The notes under the pieces are model-generated. The model searched no databases. It had not been told where the DNA came from and saw nothing but the letters and a program-made list of their open reading frames with translations. The position numbers and the translations under genes are program-made. Source: Deltaproteobacteria bacterium (lineage in GTDB: Bacteria > Myxococcota_A > Polyangia > HGW-17 > SLPX01). Taken from it: DNA of 9,869 bases. Shown here piece after piece: positions 1 to 6,779 of the stretch. The DNA is taken from NCBI GenBank assembly GCA_011390535.1, contig JAABSF010000063.1, positions 1-9,869 of the forward strand. The letters are read 5' to 3'. The first letter of the stretch is position 1; each line of letters begins with the position of its first letter.

Positions 1-270
1 TCGAAAATAGAGATGATCATCAGTATACATGCAGCTTACATTAAGAGAGAGATCTGCCTGGCCAGGGATCTGCCCCTCTACTTTACCCACCAATCCGGCT
101 TTGCCCGATATCTTTCTTCCGGCAGATTCATTCCAATCGCTAAAAAGCCCATCCACCACTACTGAGCCGGACGACGTTGGCTTACACTCCAGCGTCATCG
201 CCGAAACCAAGCTCCCGTTGAATGAAAACAAGATAACAACGGCGAAACTCAAAAAACGAACCTTTCTCAT
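1..270 (-). CDS. Secreted protein with CBM9-like N-terminus (3' end off the window)
   Basis: This is a partial gene: the first 90 codons are visible and the frame is still open at base 1. The ATG (268-270) is preceded by a good ribosome binding site, GGAGG five bases upstream. The protein opens with a classical signal peptide: MRKVR, then a hydrophobic core (about residues 6-20) and a likely cleavage after LVSA near residue 24. The mature part contains VVVDGLFSDW (about residues 38-47) and later YTDDHLYFR at the edge. This spacing of a D-G-x-x-x-D-W start and a Y-x-D-D-x-L-Y strand is typical of carbohydrate-binding family 9-like or DOMON-like beta-sandwich domains, which begin many exported proteins. 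I infer export to the periplasm or cell surface. The ligand cannot be named, and the rest of the protein, perhaps most of it, lies outside. Export is well supported; the domain call is moderate. Confidence 0.72.
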   Translation of the reverse strand, partial: MRKVRFLSFAVVILFSFNGSLVSAMTLECKPTSSGSVVVDGLFSDWNESAGRKISGKAGLVGKVEGQIPGQADLSLNVSCMYTDDHLYFR

Positions 271-322
271 AATACCTCCATTGAAAAGGGCTGTGGGCAT
301 GAATAAAAAACACTTTCCTTGC

Positions 323-352
323 ATTATACACAAACGATACACAAGCTCTGAA
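323..352 (-). promoter_or_regulatory. Sigma-70-type promoter for the secreted protein gene
   Basis: On the minus strand there is a perfect -10 hexamer TATAAT (323-328). Eighteen bases upstream lies TTCAGA (347-352), a 4 of 6 match to the -35 consensus. Transcription would start about 45 bases before the ATG at 270, leaving room for the GGAGG ribosome binding site. The position, divergent from ffh, fits a dedicated promoter. Confidence 0.55.
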
Positions 353-450
353 TTATTACTTTAAACTCACGCGCTTGTCTACACGAGCACCTTGTGGTAT
401 GTATCGACGCCCAAAAACAATGACGCAAAAAGGACCTTAAACATTTAAAA

Positions 451-469
451 TAAACGTTTAAAAAACGTT
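451..469. repeat. Palindrome cluster upstream of ffh
   Basis: Bases 451-460 are a perfect 10-bp palindrome, TAAACGTTTA. Its core AACGTT recurs at 464-469, eleven bases on from the first copy (453-458), so the two cores lie on the same face of the helix. This is the layout of a small operator, but AT-rich palindromes also arise by chance and no regulator is indicated nearby. Confidence 0.35.
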
Positions 470-472
470 ATG

Positions 473-494
473 GTTTCCCAAGGAATCGGGAAAC
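473..494 (+). other. Stem-loop in the ffh leader
   Basis: GTTTCCC (473-479) pairs with GGGAAAC (488-494) across an 8-base loop. No T-run follows it, so it is not a typical intrinsic terminator. It could be a leader structure or an operator half-site pair. Function unknown. Confidence 0.3.
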
Positions 495-509
495 AGAATC
501 CGAGCTCAA

Positions 510-531
510 AGTGCTGTCTTAGTGCTGACTT
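510..531 (+). repeat. 11-bp tandem repeat in the ffh leader
   Basis: AGTGCTGTCTT (510-520) is followed directly by AGTGCTGACTT (521-531), ten of eleven bases identical. The period of about one helical turn, 46 bases before the ffh ATG, would suit cooperative binding of a regulator. It could equally be a small slippage duplication. Confidence 0.4.
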
Positions 532-576
532 AAAAATGAGATCGGCAGGTCCTTAAACTAGAATGTGGAGTGTTCA

Positions 577-2202
577 ATGTTTGAAGCTCTGACCAAAGGC
601 TTTCGGTCAGCCAAGCGCCGTCTTGCAGGCGAGGCCGAACTCACAGAGTCCAATATTGATGAAGCGCTACGAGATGTAAGGCTTTCCTTACTGGAAGCCG
701 ACGTCGAGTTCCGCGTTACGAAAAACTTTCTCAAAAAGGTAAAAGAGACCGCCCTTGGAGAGGTGGTTAAAACAAAGGTCCGACATAAAGGGAAAAAGCA
801 CCGACTGGGCCCGGGAGAGCACTTCATCAAAATATGTCAAGATGAGCTGGAATCTCTCATGGGTCCGGTGGACACATCCATCAACTTTTCAAAAAAAGGG
901 CCGACCGGCATAATGATGGTGGGGCTTCAGGGTTCCGGTAAAACCACTACCGTAGCCAAACTAGCAGCACATCTTGAAAAAGAAGGCAAAAAACCACTTC
1001 TGGTCGCCGCCGATGTCTATCGCCCGGCTGCCATCGAACAGCTCCAAACCCTTGGTGAAAAACTCAGGATGCCCGTTTATGCGGAGCCGGGAAAGAACCC
1101 TCCTGATATCTGTGCCAATGCCGTAGATATCGCACTAAGAAAAGGCCGGGATGTAATCATATATGATACAGCCGGACGACTCGCTATCGACGAACCACTA
1201 ATGGAGGAACTGGATCATATAAAAGAGCGGGTCCATCCGGCCAATATCTTTCTGGTCATAGATGCGATGATCGGTCAGGACGCTGTAACTACAGCCGCCT
1301 CATTCAATGAGAAACTCGACCTTTCAGGTGTCATTCTCACAAAACTCGACGGTGACGCCCGTGGTGGTGCTGCATTGTCAATTAAGGAGACAACCGGCAC
1401 ACCAATTAAGTTCGTTGGAATGGGGGAATCTCTGGATCGGCTGGAAGAGTTTCGTCCCGAGGGTTTGGCGAGCCGCATCTTAGGCCTGGGTGACGTAGTC
1501 AGCCTGGTGAAAGATTTTGAAGAGGTTGTTGACACTGAGAAAGCTGAAAAAGATGCCGAACGAATGCTCAAGGGCAAGTTCGACATGGGGGATTTCCTGG
1601 AACAAATCCGCACCCTCCAAAAAATGGGCGATCTCAAAGATGTAATCGACAAGCTGCCCTTCTTCCCTGATGGTCTTCCTGAGGGGATGGTAATAGATGA
1701 GCGAGAGTTGGTGAAGATCGAAGCCATTATTAACTCCATGACAAAACAGGAGAGAAGTCACCCTGAGCTTTTCATGGTAACCAGTTTCGAGAAAATCACT
1801 GATAAGAAAGGGCGCAAGAAGGGGCGCAAGCAAGTCAGTGATTTTCACCTTGACCGTGTCAGGAGAGTGGCGAACGGGTGCGGAAGAAAAGAGAGCGAAA
1901 TAAAAGAGCTTCTGGTCAAATTTGCAACCATGCGCCAAATGATGATGGCGCTAGGCAACCAGACCGGCCTTATGGGCAAAATTCCAGGATTTAAAAACCT
2001 TGCAAAAATGAAACAGCTTGCCGGAATGGATATGGGAGGCATGATGCAAGGAATGGGTCAGTTTGCAGGCGGAGGCGGCCAAGAGGGTCCGGGTGGAGCA
2101 GGCTCTGGGAGACGTTTTGTCCGTTCAAAAGATAAGGTAAAAAAGAAAAAAAAGAGAAAATCAGCGCGGAAAGATCGAAAACGTTCCAAAAAGAAACGAT
2201 AA
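577..2202 (+). CDS. ffh: Signal recognition particle GTPase Ffh (SRP54)
   Basis: Ffh binds signal sequences emerging from the ribosome and, with SRP RNA and the receptor FtsY, delivers nascent membrane proteins to the translocon. I start it at ATG 577 (541 residues, begins MFEALTKGF) because GGAG lies six bases upstream; a GTG at 565 in the same frame lacks a site. Domains in order: N helical bundle (about 1-85); G domain with P-loop GLQGSGKT (116-123), DTAGRL (197-202), TKLDGDARGG (255-264); Met-rich M domain (about 320-500). The M domain is odd. About 25 residues rich in K/G/D (about 400-424) interrupt the region before the RNA-binding helix. That helix reads DRVRRVANGCG (426-436) where the usual motif is close to SRRxRIAxGSG, so the GSG serine is cysteine. 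A Gly-rich linker and a K/R tail (about 515-541) follow, making it longer than the roughly 450 residues typical of the family. Tandem stops TAA TAG end it. Identity is certain. Confidence 0.97.
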   Translation: MFEALTKGFRSAKRRLAGEAELTESNIDEALRDVRLSLLEADVEFRVTKNFLKKVKETALGEVVKTKVRHKGKKHRLGPGEHFIKICQDELESLMGPVDTSINFSKKGPTGIMMVGLQGSGKTTTVAKLAAHLEKEGKKPLLVAADVYRPAAIEQLQTLGEKLRMPVYAEPGKNPPDICANAVDIALRKGRDVIIYDTAGRLAIDEPLMEELDHIKERVHPANIFLVIDAMIGQDAVTTAASFNEKLDLSGVILTKLDGDARGGAALSIKETTGTPIKFVGMGESLDRLEEFRPEGLASRILGLGDVVSLVKDFEEVVDTEKAEKDAERMLKGKFDMGDFLEQIRTLQKMGDLKDVIDKLPFFPDGLPEGMVIDERELVKIEAIINSMTKQERSHPELFMVTSFEKITDKKGRKKGRKQVSDFHLDRVRRVANGCGRKESEIKELLVKFATMRQMMMALGNQTGLMGKIPGFKNLAKMKQLAGMDMGGMMQGMGQFAGGGGQEGPGGAGSGRRFVRSKDKVKKKKKRKSARKDRKRSKKKR

Positions 2203-2222
2203 TAGATCCCGCTACGTTGTTT

Positions 2223-2678
2223 TTATAGTATCTTAATCAAATAAAACAAAGCAACGCCCGCCCCCACCACGACTATCACCCCAAGCGCTATCAATAAAAT
2301 CCATCCCAATCCCGAACCATCAGCATCATTTGGTAAAACTTCGCCTTCAATTGGTTCATAAGAAACTCCTCCCTCACCTGCATGTACTATGTCTCCGGTG
2401 GGCTCCTTACAATCCTTCTCACGATTCTTCTCACAATCCTTTTGGTCACCCTCCATAGTTTCGGGCTCATTCTTTGAAGATTGCACAACAGACAAAGCTT
2501 CAGCCACTGGATCTGGATCCATTTCTTTGGGGAAATTGACACCATGCTGAGAAGCGTCGCCATCTCGAAAGCCTCTATTAACATCATTATCGAACAACTC
2601 TTGAGACACCGCATCCCCGACCCCGGCCTCTTTACTTAAAACTTCATCTCCGGATTCACCTTCTCCATCACTAAACAC
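2223..2678 (-). CDS. Acidic tail-anchored membrane protein, unknown function
   Basis: I do not recognise this 151-residue protein. Residues 1-120 are hydrophilic and strongly acidic, with no signal peptide. One hydrophobic segment (about 124-148, beginning GLGWILLIALG) lies at the very C-terminus, followed only by IKIL. This is the layout of a tail-anchored protein with the acidic part in the cytoplasm. Residues 80-91 are three four-residue repeats (KDCE, KNRE, KDCK) and include two cysteines. The start is a GTG at 2678, seven bases after the stop of the FHA gene, and its ribosome site is weak (GGTGGAG is 14 bases away), so translational coupling to the FHA gene is likely. No better start is visible in the frame. 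The gene ends 20 bases from the convergent ffh. The reading frame is credible because of position and the clean membrane segment. Confidence 0.68.
   Translation of the reverse strand: MFSDGEGESGDEVLSKEAGVGDAVSQELFDNDVNRGFRDGDASQHGVNFPKEMDPDPVAEALSVVQSSKNEPETMEGDQKDCEKNREKDCKEPTGDIVHAGEGGVSYEPIEGEVLPNDADGSGLGWILLIALGVIVVVGAGVALFYLIKIL
2406..2441 (-). repeat. 12-bp triplicate repeat inside the tail-anchored protein gene
   Basis: Three imperfect 12-base units read on the minus strand as AAGGATTGTGAG, AAGAATCGTGAG and AAGGATTGTAAG. They encode KDCE-KNRE-KDCK. The frame is preserved and both outer copies keep the cysteine. This looks like a recent in-frame slippage duplication. Confidence 0.6.
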
Positions 2679-2685
2679 CCCTGTC

Positions 2686-3417
2686 TCAAAAACTCCACCT
2701 TGGTCTCCAATTATCTATAAAAACCAGGACCGTCTCACCCAGCTTGATGTGCTGTCCATGTTCAAGCTTCCACGCACCCGTGATGGCCCGATTCTCCACA
2801 AACACACCGTTTTTACTCTTGAGATCACTCAACCAGCATCCATCCAAGGTACAAAATATTTTTGCATGTCTCCTGGAAACATCAGGGTCGGTAACCGGCA
2901 GATGACACCCCGGATCTCTGCCTATCACAACAGGGTGTCCCAAGGGCAAACCAAAATGAGTTCCCTTATCCGGACCTTTCACGACTGATATTGATGGTCT
3001 CTCTTCAGGATCACTGTCCAGCATTTGCCGGGCCAGCTCCAACGCAAAGCTTTTTGTACATGCCCCTCCACTTTCTGATGAGTCGAATTTGGGGTCCAAT
3101 ATTGAAATCACGAAAGGCCCCACCGACAAAACATCCCCTGGGGCAAGAGGGCTCCACTGGTTGGAGATAAGCCGGCCACCATTCAGGCAAGTCCCATTAA
3201 GGCTCCCTAAGTCTTTTACTTGATATCTTTCTTTCCCGGGCTCCACGCTGAAATGTTCATCACTCACAGTAGGATGTGGAAGCAAGAAACCGGCTCGTTT
3301 TGATTTCCCGGCTATCAGGCGTTGTTCACCCTTCTCAAAGTCCCAATCAAAAGCACGTCCTTCGGTTTCTTTTTGCCCGGCGCCTCCCGCCCACCGCACC
3401 TTGAATCGTAACTTCAT
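2686..3417 (-). CDS. Protein with two FHA domains
   Basis: FHA domains bind phosphothreonine peptides, usually targets of Ser/Thr kinases. I start this 243-residue protein at ATG 3417, whose ATGA overlaps the stop of the TPR gene; a longer frame reaching 3492 lies inside that gene and is less likely. FHA1 spans about residues 31-107: it keeps S52-x-x-H55 and N74-G75-T76, but the opening Gly-Arg is GK (37-38). FHA2 spans about 142-235 with all hallmarks: GR (166-167), SRRH (181-184) and NG (203-204). FHA2 should bind phosphothreonine; FHA1 may be weaker or altered. No membrane segment or enzymatic domain is seen, so it is probably a cytoplasmic adaptor. Overlap with the TPR gene upstream and the 7-base gap to the tail-anchored gene downstream argue for one operon. 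No kinase lies in the window. Confidence 0.9.
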   Translation of the reverse strand: MKLRFKVRWAGGAGQKETEGRAFDWDFEKGEQRLIAGKSKRAGFLLPHPTVSDEHFSVEPGKERYQVKDLGSLNGTCLNGGRLISNQWSPLAPGDVLSVGPFVISILDPKFDSSESGGACTKSFALELARQMLDSDPEERPSISVVKGPDKGTHFGLPLGHPVVIGRDPGCHLPVTDPDVSRRHAKIFCTLDGCWLSDLKSKNGVFVENRAITGAWKLEHGQHIKLGETVLVFIDNWRPRWSF

Positions 3418-4880
3418 AAGGCAAACTCTCCTTCTCTCCTCCTGGAGTTTTGCGTGGATACATCCTTTAAGCCAGGAGCAAAACCGGACCACTCTTTCAG
3501 TTTAGAGGCGGCAAGTTGTCGGAGCTTACCGGGGACATTCTTGACGTTCAAGCTCTTTAAAACCCGCCTTGCATCTCTGTCTCGACCCAAAGACTTATAG
3601 CAAACTGCCAATAGATAACGCTCTTTGTGTCTTCCGGGATGGGAAGACAAGTCGGCTTCGAGTCTTTTTAAGGCATCATGATAACGCTCGGTACGAATCA
3701 AGGCAAATGTCAAAGAAAACTGGACATCGCGCTGAGATGGCCGCCCGGCCGCGGCCCTCATGAGATGCTTTAAAGCCTCCTCGTTGCGCTGAAGCATCAA
3801 AAAGCTCAACCCCAAATAGTGACGAGATCGCCAATCAGAACCATCAAACTGAAGCGCTTGTTGAAAAGAAGTCGCGGCTTCCACGTAACGACCTTTCAGA
3901 TATAAAAGCCTCCCTTTCGCTCTATGCCCGGCTGCAAACTTAGGATTCAACTTCAAGGCGATATCTATGGCCCTGCCCGCCTCGGCAGACCTGTTCAAAG
4001 CAACACAGACCAATGCAAGCTGAGCCCAAACTCCTGCATCATCCGCTTTCTGGGTGGTTATTTTCAAGAGATGAACTCTGGCTTCCTTGTGTTCTCCCAT
4101 CTTCAAAAGTGTCCGCACCAAATTACCACGCGCAGTATGATACCCCGGATCCACGCCGAGGGCCGAGATAAGATGGGTTCGACTCTTTTTCATTTTGCCC
4201 GCGCGATAATACAAAACCCCCAAGTTGTTATGAGCCTCAGCCAGGTCTTCATTAAAGGTGAGAGCCTTTCTCAAATGCTTTACCGCCAACTCTCTATCAC
4301 CCCTCTCAAGAGCCACCAAAGCCAACCCATTGTACGCCTCTGCCATATTGGGGCGATACTCCAGGGCCAAGGAATAAGAAGCTTCCGCTCTATTCAGATC
4401 TCCGCTTTTCAGCCACTCAGCGCCCTGCTCTACCAGCTTCAAAGTCTGGGGAGAGGGTTTCATGTTAACCGGCCCACATGCCGAAAAAGAAAGAATTAAA
4501 AGGATCAGGAGTAAAGGTGCATTGAAAATCACGGCTCTCTCTACGGATTGTTTAACCACAGAGCCCATGACTGTACTCAGGATACCGAAAGGTTTCAGAA
4601 GCTCTCGTACAGAATTCAAATAACATCCAACTCCATGGCCGCTGCAGCCTCCCGTCAGCGGATAGCTTCTTGGAACAGCGATGGCGCTCATCTCCTGTGA
4701 CACTCCTGAGCATATCCGAACAATGGGTGATCTCGTTCTCAGGTCAAACATCTCTTGATATTCTCCCTGATCGCTTTTCACTGATAGCCCATGGGAAGGC
4801 TTCTCGTATACGCCCAGCCGCCCCAAATGTGTCTCCAAGGAGATGATGTAGTCCAACTTGTTCTTCGCTGATACCTTCAT
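3414..4880 (-). CDS. TPR-repeat protein, membrane-anchored or lipoprotein
   Basis: From about residue 144 to 450 this 488-residue protein is nine consecutive 34-residue TPR units with the usual G/A/Y/P pattern, for example AEAYNGLALVALERGDRELA and AEAHNNLGVLYYRAGK. TPR superhelices are protein-protein scaffolds. I chose ATG 4880 because AAGGAG stands six bases upstream. With that start, a hydrophobic stretch (about 117-134, ending LSFSAC, Cys135) sits inside the protein after 116 residues of unrecognised sequence. LSFSAC|G is a textbook lipobox, so an internal start at ATG 4568 (or a nearby GTG) would give a lipoprotein of about 384 residues. That start lacks a good ribosome site. Either the front part is a real cytoplasmic segment with a membrane anchor, or it is the remnant of a separate gene. 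A TPR lipoprotein beside FHA genes recalls pilus or secretion assembly loci, but no other such gene is present. TPR call certain; start uncertain. Confidence 0.88.
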   Translation of the reverse strand: MKVSAKNKLDYIISLETHLGRLGVYEKPSHGLSVKSDQGEYQEMFDLRTRSPIVRICSGVSQEMSAIAVPRSYPLTGGCSGHGVGCYLNSVRELLKPFGILSTVMGSVVKQSVERAVIFNAPLLLILLILSFSACGPVNMKPSPQTLKLVEQGAEWLKSGDLNRAEASYSLALEYRPNMAEAYNGLALVALERGDRELAVKHLRKALTFNEDLAEAHNNLGVLYYRAGKMKKSRTHLISALGVDPGYHTARGNLVRTLLKMGEHKEARVHLLKITTQKADDAGVWAQLALVCVALNRSAEAGRAIDIALKLNPKFAAGHRAKGRLLYLKGRYVEAATSFQQALQFDGSDWRSRHYLGLSFLMLQRNEEALKHLMRAAAGRPSQRDVQFSLTFALIRTERYHDALKRLEADLSSHPGRHKERYLLAVCYKSLGRDRDARRVLKSLNVKNVPGKLRQLAASKLKEWSGFAPGLKDVSTQNSRRREGEFAL

Positions 4881-4886
4881 GGGTCG

Positions 4887-4892
4887 CTCCTT
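4887..4892 (-). promoter_or_regulatory. Ribosome binding site deciding the TPR gene start
   Basis: AAGGAG on the minus strand, six bases before ATG 4880. It is much stronger than anything ahead of the alternative starts at 4955 (TTG) or 4568 (ATG), and it is the main reason for the long N-terminus given to the TPR protein. Confidence 0.6.
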
Positions 4893-4985
4893 CCAATAAC
4901 TCAGGACGAAACTGCTAACTCCTGATCCACTCCCAGTGTCGGACTTACTCAGCAATTGTTGCGAAAAAAATGAAATTTCTGACCA

Positions 4986-6242
4986 TTATTTCAAAAAAAA
5001 CGTCTTTTCACGAAGTCGGCCCTCTGTATAAAAAAGGAAATCCCTTAGCTCAGACAACACCCTGAACGGGAGCTGGTCATAACACCAGCCTGTATTCAAC
5101 AAAACAGCTAAACCGTTGCTTTCGCTCATATTTAAAACCCACGAATTAAAAAAGACTTTTAAAGGGCCGTTCAGAAGAGACACGGTTATCCCCTCATCAC
5201 TTAGATCTTTTCGGAGCTTTCTCTTAAACCGCAGATACTGAAAAATTCTTAAAGCATCCAGTCTCCCATGACAGGCCCTTATAAAACTCTCCGGTTTCTT
5301 ATGGTCACGTCGCAACACTTGAAAAGGATCCGGCCTCCCGAATACAGTTTGAAAAAACCCATCCATCGGTGTGGAAACATCATGGTGGAAAAGCTCTTCA
5401 AAAAGCTCTACCGTGTCCTTCACTTCCTGAAATGAATCAAAGGGAAAAAGTGGATAGTTGTCATACCGTCCCCTTGCTCCCGAAATTACCGAAGGCCCCG
5501 TCCCAAAAGGAACCCTGGAAGAAGGCCTGGAGGAAGGGTAAACAGGCCCGGCACCCCAGATACAGAGAGTTCCCAACTTCCTGAGCTTTTGCGCCATATA
5601 GAAATCTTCTCCTGCAGCTCTTGCAGGAAACCCCCCTACAGAAAGGTAACTCCCCAAAGGGAACGACAACGCCGAGCCCAAAGCCGTGAAAGCATAAGGT
5701 GACTCAATCAGCAACAAACTTATGAGATAGGTCCGCATGTAGATCTCATATCGCAGAATCGCCCGGTCCATCCTCTCATCACCACTAAGATAATGGTAAT
5801 AAGGAGCCAACATTCCTTGGGTTTCGGGAAAATCACGAAAGATCTTAACTACCCTTTCCAAATAGTTTGGTTCCATAGTTGTGTCTGCATCCAGGTTCAC
5901 TATCAACGCTTTTTTTGTTGTCACTGCTTCAATCGCACTCAAAATCTCACGTCGAGCCATACCCACCCCGCTCTTGCGGCGGGACCACCCTCTCCCCCTG
6001 GAACATCTATCCAAAACGTGCAGTTTCAACCCTCTATAGTTTCGAAGCATACGAATCGTAGCTGAATTCCGCTCACAGACACCTCTTCCAATCTCTTCAG
6101 ACCACCAGCTCTGAGGTTGATTTACGCAAACCCATACATCAAAATTTTTGAACGTCTGAGAATACAACGAACCCAGACAACGTGGTAATTCGTGGAGCTC
6201 ATCCATACAAGGAATGGCTACATGTACTGAAATATCCGACAA
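4986..6242 (-). CDS. Family 2 glycosyltransferase (GT-A fold)
   Basis: This 418-residue protein is a GT2-type enzyme that should transfer a sugar from a nucleotide donor to an envelope acceptor. The fold begins VHVAIPCMDE (6-15), the nucleotide-binding strand, followed by CLGSLYSQT (22-30). The metal-binding DxD motif is D118-A-D120 in NLDADTTMEPNYLERV. An acceptor-side GGFP (203-206) and GED (211-213, likely the catalytic-base motif) follow. Next come RPSSRVPFGTG (239-249) and a C-terminal region (about 270-418) I cannot assign. No membrane segment is evident, so it is cytoplasmic or peripheral. The start is TTG 6242, supported by AAGGAG eight bases upstream. It is first in the minus-strand run; 105 bases separate it from the TPR gene, so cotranscription is plausible but not shown. 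Sugar and acceptor unknown. Family call firm. Confidence 0.9.
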   Translation of the reverse strand: MSDISVHVAIPCMDELHELPRCLGSLYSQTFKNFDVWVCVNQPQSWWSEEIGRGVCERNSATIRMLRNYRGLKLHVLDRCSRGRGWSRRKSGVGMARREILSAIEAVTTKKALIVNLDADTTMEPNYLERVVKIFRDFPETQGMLAPYYHYLSGDERMDRAILRYEIYMRTYLISLLLIESPYAFTALGSALSFPLGSYLSVGGFPARAAGEDFYMAQKLRKLGTLCIWGAGPVYPSSRPSSRVPFGTGPSVISGARGRYDNYPLFPFDSFQEVKDTVELFEELFHHDVSTPMDGFFQTVFGRPDPFQVLRRDHKKPESFIRACHGRLDALRIFQYLRFKRKLRKDLSDEGITVSLLNGPLKVFFNSWVLNMSESNGLAVLLNTGWCYDQLPFRVLSELRDFLFYTEGRLREKTFFLK

Positions 6243-6250
6243 AAAAACTA

Positions 6251-6256
6251 CTCCTT
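6251..6256 (-). promoter_or_regulatory. Ribosome binding site selecting a TTG start
   Basis: AAGGAG on the minus strand lies eight bases before TTG 6242 of the glycosyltransferase. There is no ATG or GTG in the frame at a suitable distance, and the conserved first strand of the GT-A fold begins six residues in, so the TTG start is well supported. Confidence 0.6.
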
Positions 6257-6300
6257 GATCATTTTAAGGCATCTTTTTCATAACCAAGCGTATTTCTCTA

Positions 6301-6309
6301 TGCTAAAAT
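6301..6309 (+). promoter_or_regulatory. Extended -10 promoter for the Tyr/Arg-rich lipoprotein
   Basis: TGC followed by TAAAAT (hexamer 6304-6309) is an extended -10 element with five of six consensus bases. No clear -35 is present, as is common for extended -10 promoters. The element lies within a small dyad, TATGC (6299-6303) / GCATA (6313-6317), that could be an operator. Confidence 0.45.
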
Positions 6310-6341
6310 CGTGCATAACATCTTGAAAAGGAGAAATGAAA

Positions 6342-6779
6342 ATGGATGTTAAAAAAGCTTTAGTCATCGGTTTGATTGGTGCATCATTCAGCCTAGGCGC
6401 TGCAGGGTGTTACCTCCACGCAGATCCCGCCCCGGTAGTAGCAGAAACCGCCACCTATGATTACACTCCAATGCTGTATAATGGATATGTAGTCTATTAC
6501 ACTCAAGCAGGCGTACCCTTCTACTATGTCGGATCAACACGCTACTATGTTCCCAGAACTCACTGGGGGCCGTACCGTTCTTATTATACACGCCACCGAG
6601 CCTACTATTGGCGTTGGCATGGTAGATACGGAGCACGCTATCGAGGGAGGCGATACAGCAGAGGTTATTTTAGAAGCGCACGGTACCGCAGAGGAAGAGG
6701 AAGAAGAATAGGAAGAGCAAGAAGAGGAGGGTACAGACGGGGTATAAGATCCGGGAGACGAGCACGACGGAGACGTTGA
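6342..6779 (+). CDS. Small Tyr/Arg-rich lipoprotein, unknown function
   Basis: The 145-residue protein begins MDVKK, then a hydrophobic core (about 6-19) and a lipobox GAAGC with Cys23, so it is probably a lipoprotein of the inner or outer membrane. AAGGAG (6328-6333) is eight bases before ATG 6342 but only two before ATG 6336, hence this start. After a short linker the mature part has closely spaced YY pairs (YVVYY, FYYVG, RYYVP, SYYTR, AYYWRW) in a Tyr/Trp-rich region (about 35-93). The last 52 residues contain 25 arginines plus many Gly and Tyr, ending RRARRRR. The codons there are rich in AGA. Similar Tyr-rich small envelope proteins are known from many Gram-negative genomes without a clear role. 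The basic tail could bind lipopolysaccharide, peptidoglycan teichuronic-like polymers or nucleic acid; that is speculation. It is transcribed divergently from the glycosyltransferase, 93 bases away. Confidence 0.8.
   Translation: MDVKKALVIGLIGASFSLGAAGCYLHADPAPVVAETATYDYTPMLYNGYVVYYTQAGVPFYYVGSTRYYVPRTHWGPYRSYYTRHRAYYWRWHGRYGARYRGRRYSRGYFRSARYRRGRGRRIGRARRGGYRRGIRSGRRARRRR

Larger units (their letters stand above)
271..576. other. Divergent intergenic region upstream of ffh
   Basis: No convincing gene lies in these 306 bases; the open plus-strand frame at 29-364 is antisense to the signal-peptide gene. The left part holds the minus-strand promoter. The right part must hold the ffh promoter, but I cannot place a clear -35/-10 pair. 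It contains an AT-rich palindrome cluster (451-469), a stem-loop (473-494), an 11-bp tandem repeat (510-531), and an 8-bp inverted pair AAGGACCT (430-437) / AGGTCCTT (547-554) that brackets the whole leader. I looked for an SRP RNA gene here and found none. Confidence 0.6.

Noticed and set aside
29..364. Plus-strand open frame of 111 codons at the left edge
   Set aside because: It is antisense to a minus-strand gene with a good ribosome site, signal peptide and promoter, and has no recognisable feature itself.
541..560. CAGGTCC-like bases before ffh suggesting an SRP RNA gene
   Set aside because: The conserved GGAAGGAAGCAG-type tetraloop region and the long pairing of SRP RNA are missing.
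2203..2222. A terminator between the convergent ffh and tail-anchored protein genes
   Set aside because: There is a short T-run but no stable stem before it; only 20 bases separate the stops.
3414..4955. Start of the TPR gene at TTG 4955
   Set aside because: No ribosome site precedes it, whereas ATG 4880 in the same frame has AAGGAG at ideal distance.
6261..6266. TAAAAT on the minus strand as a -10 for the glycosyltransferase
   Set aside because: Transcription would begin within its own ribosome binding site (6251-6256), and no -35 fits.
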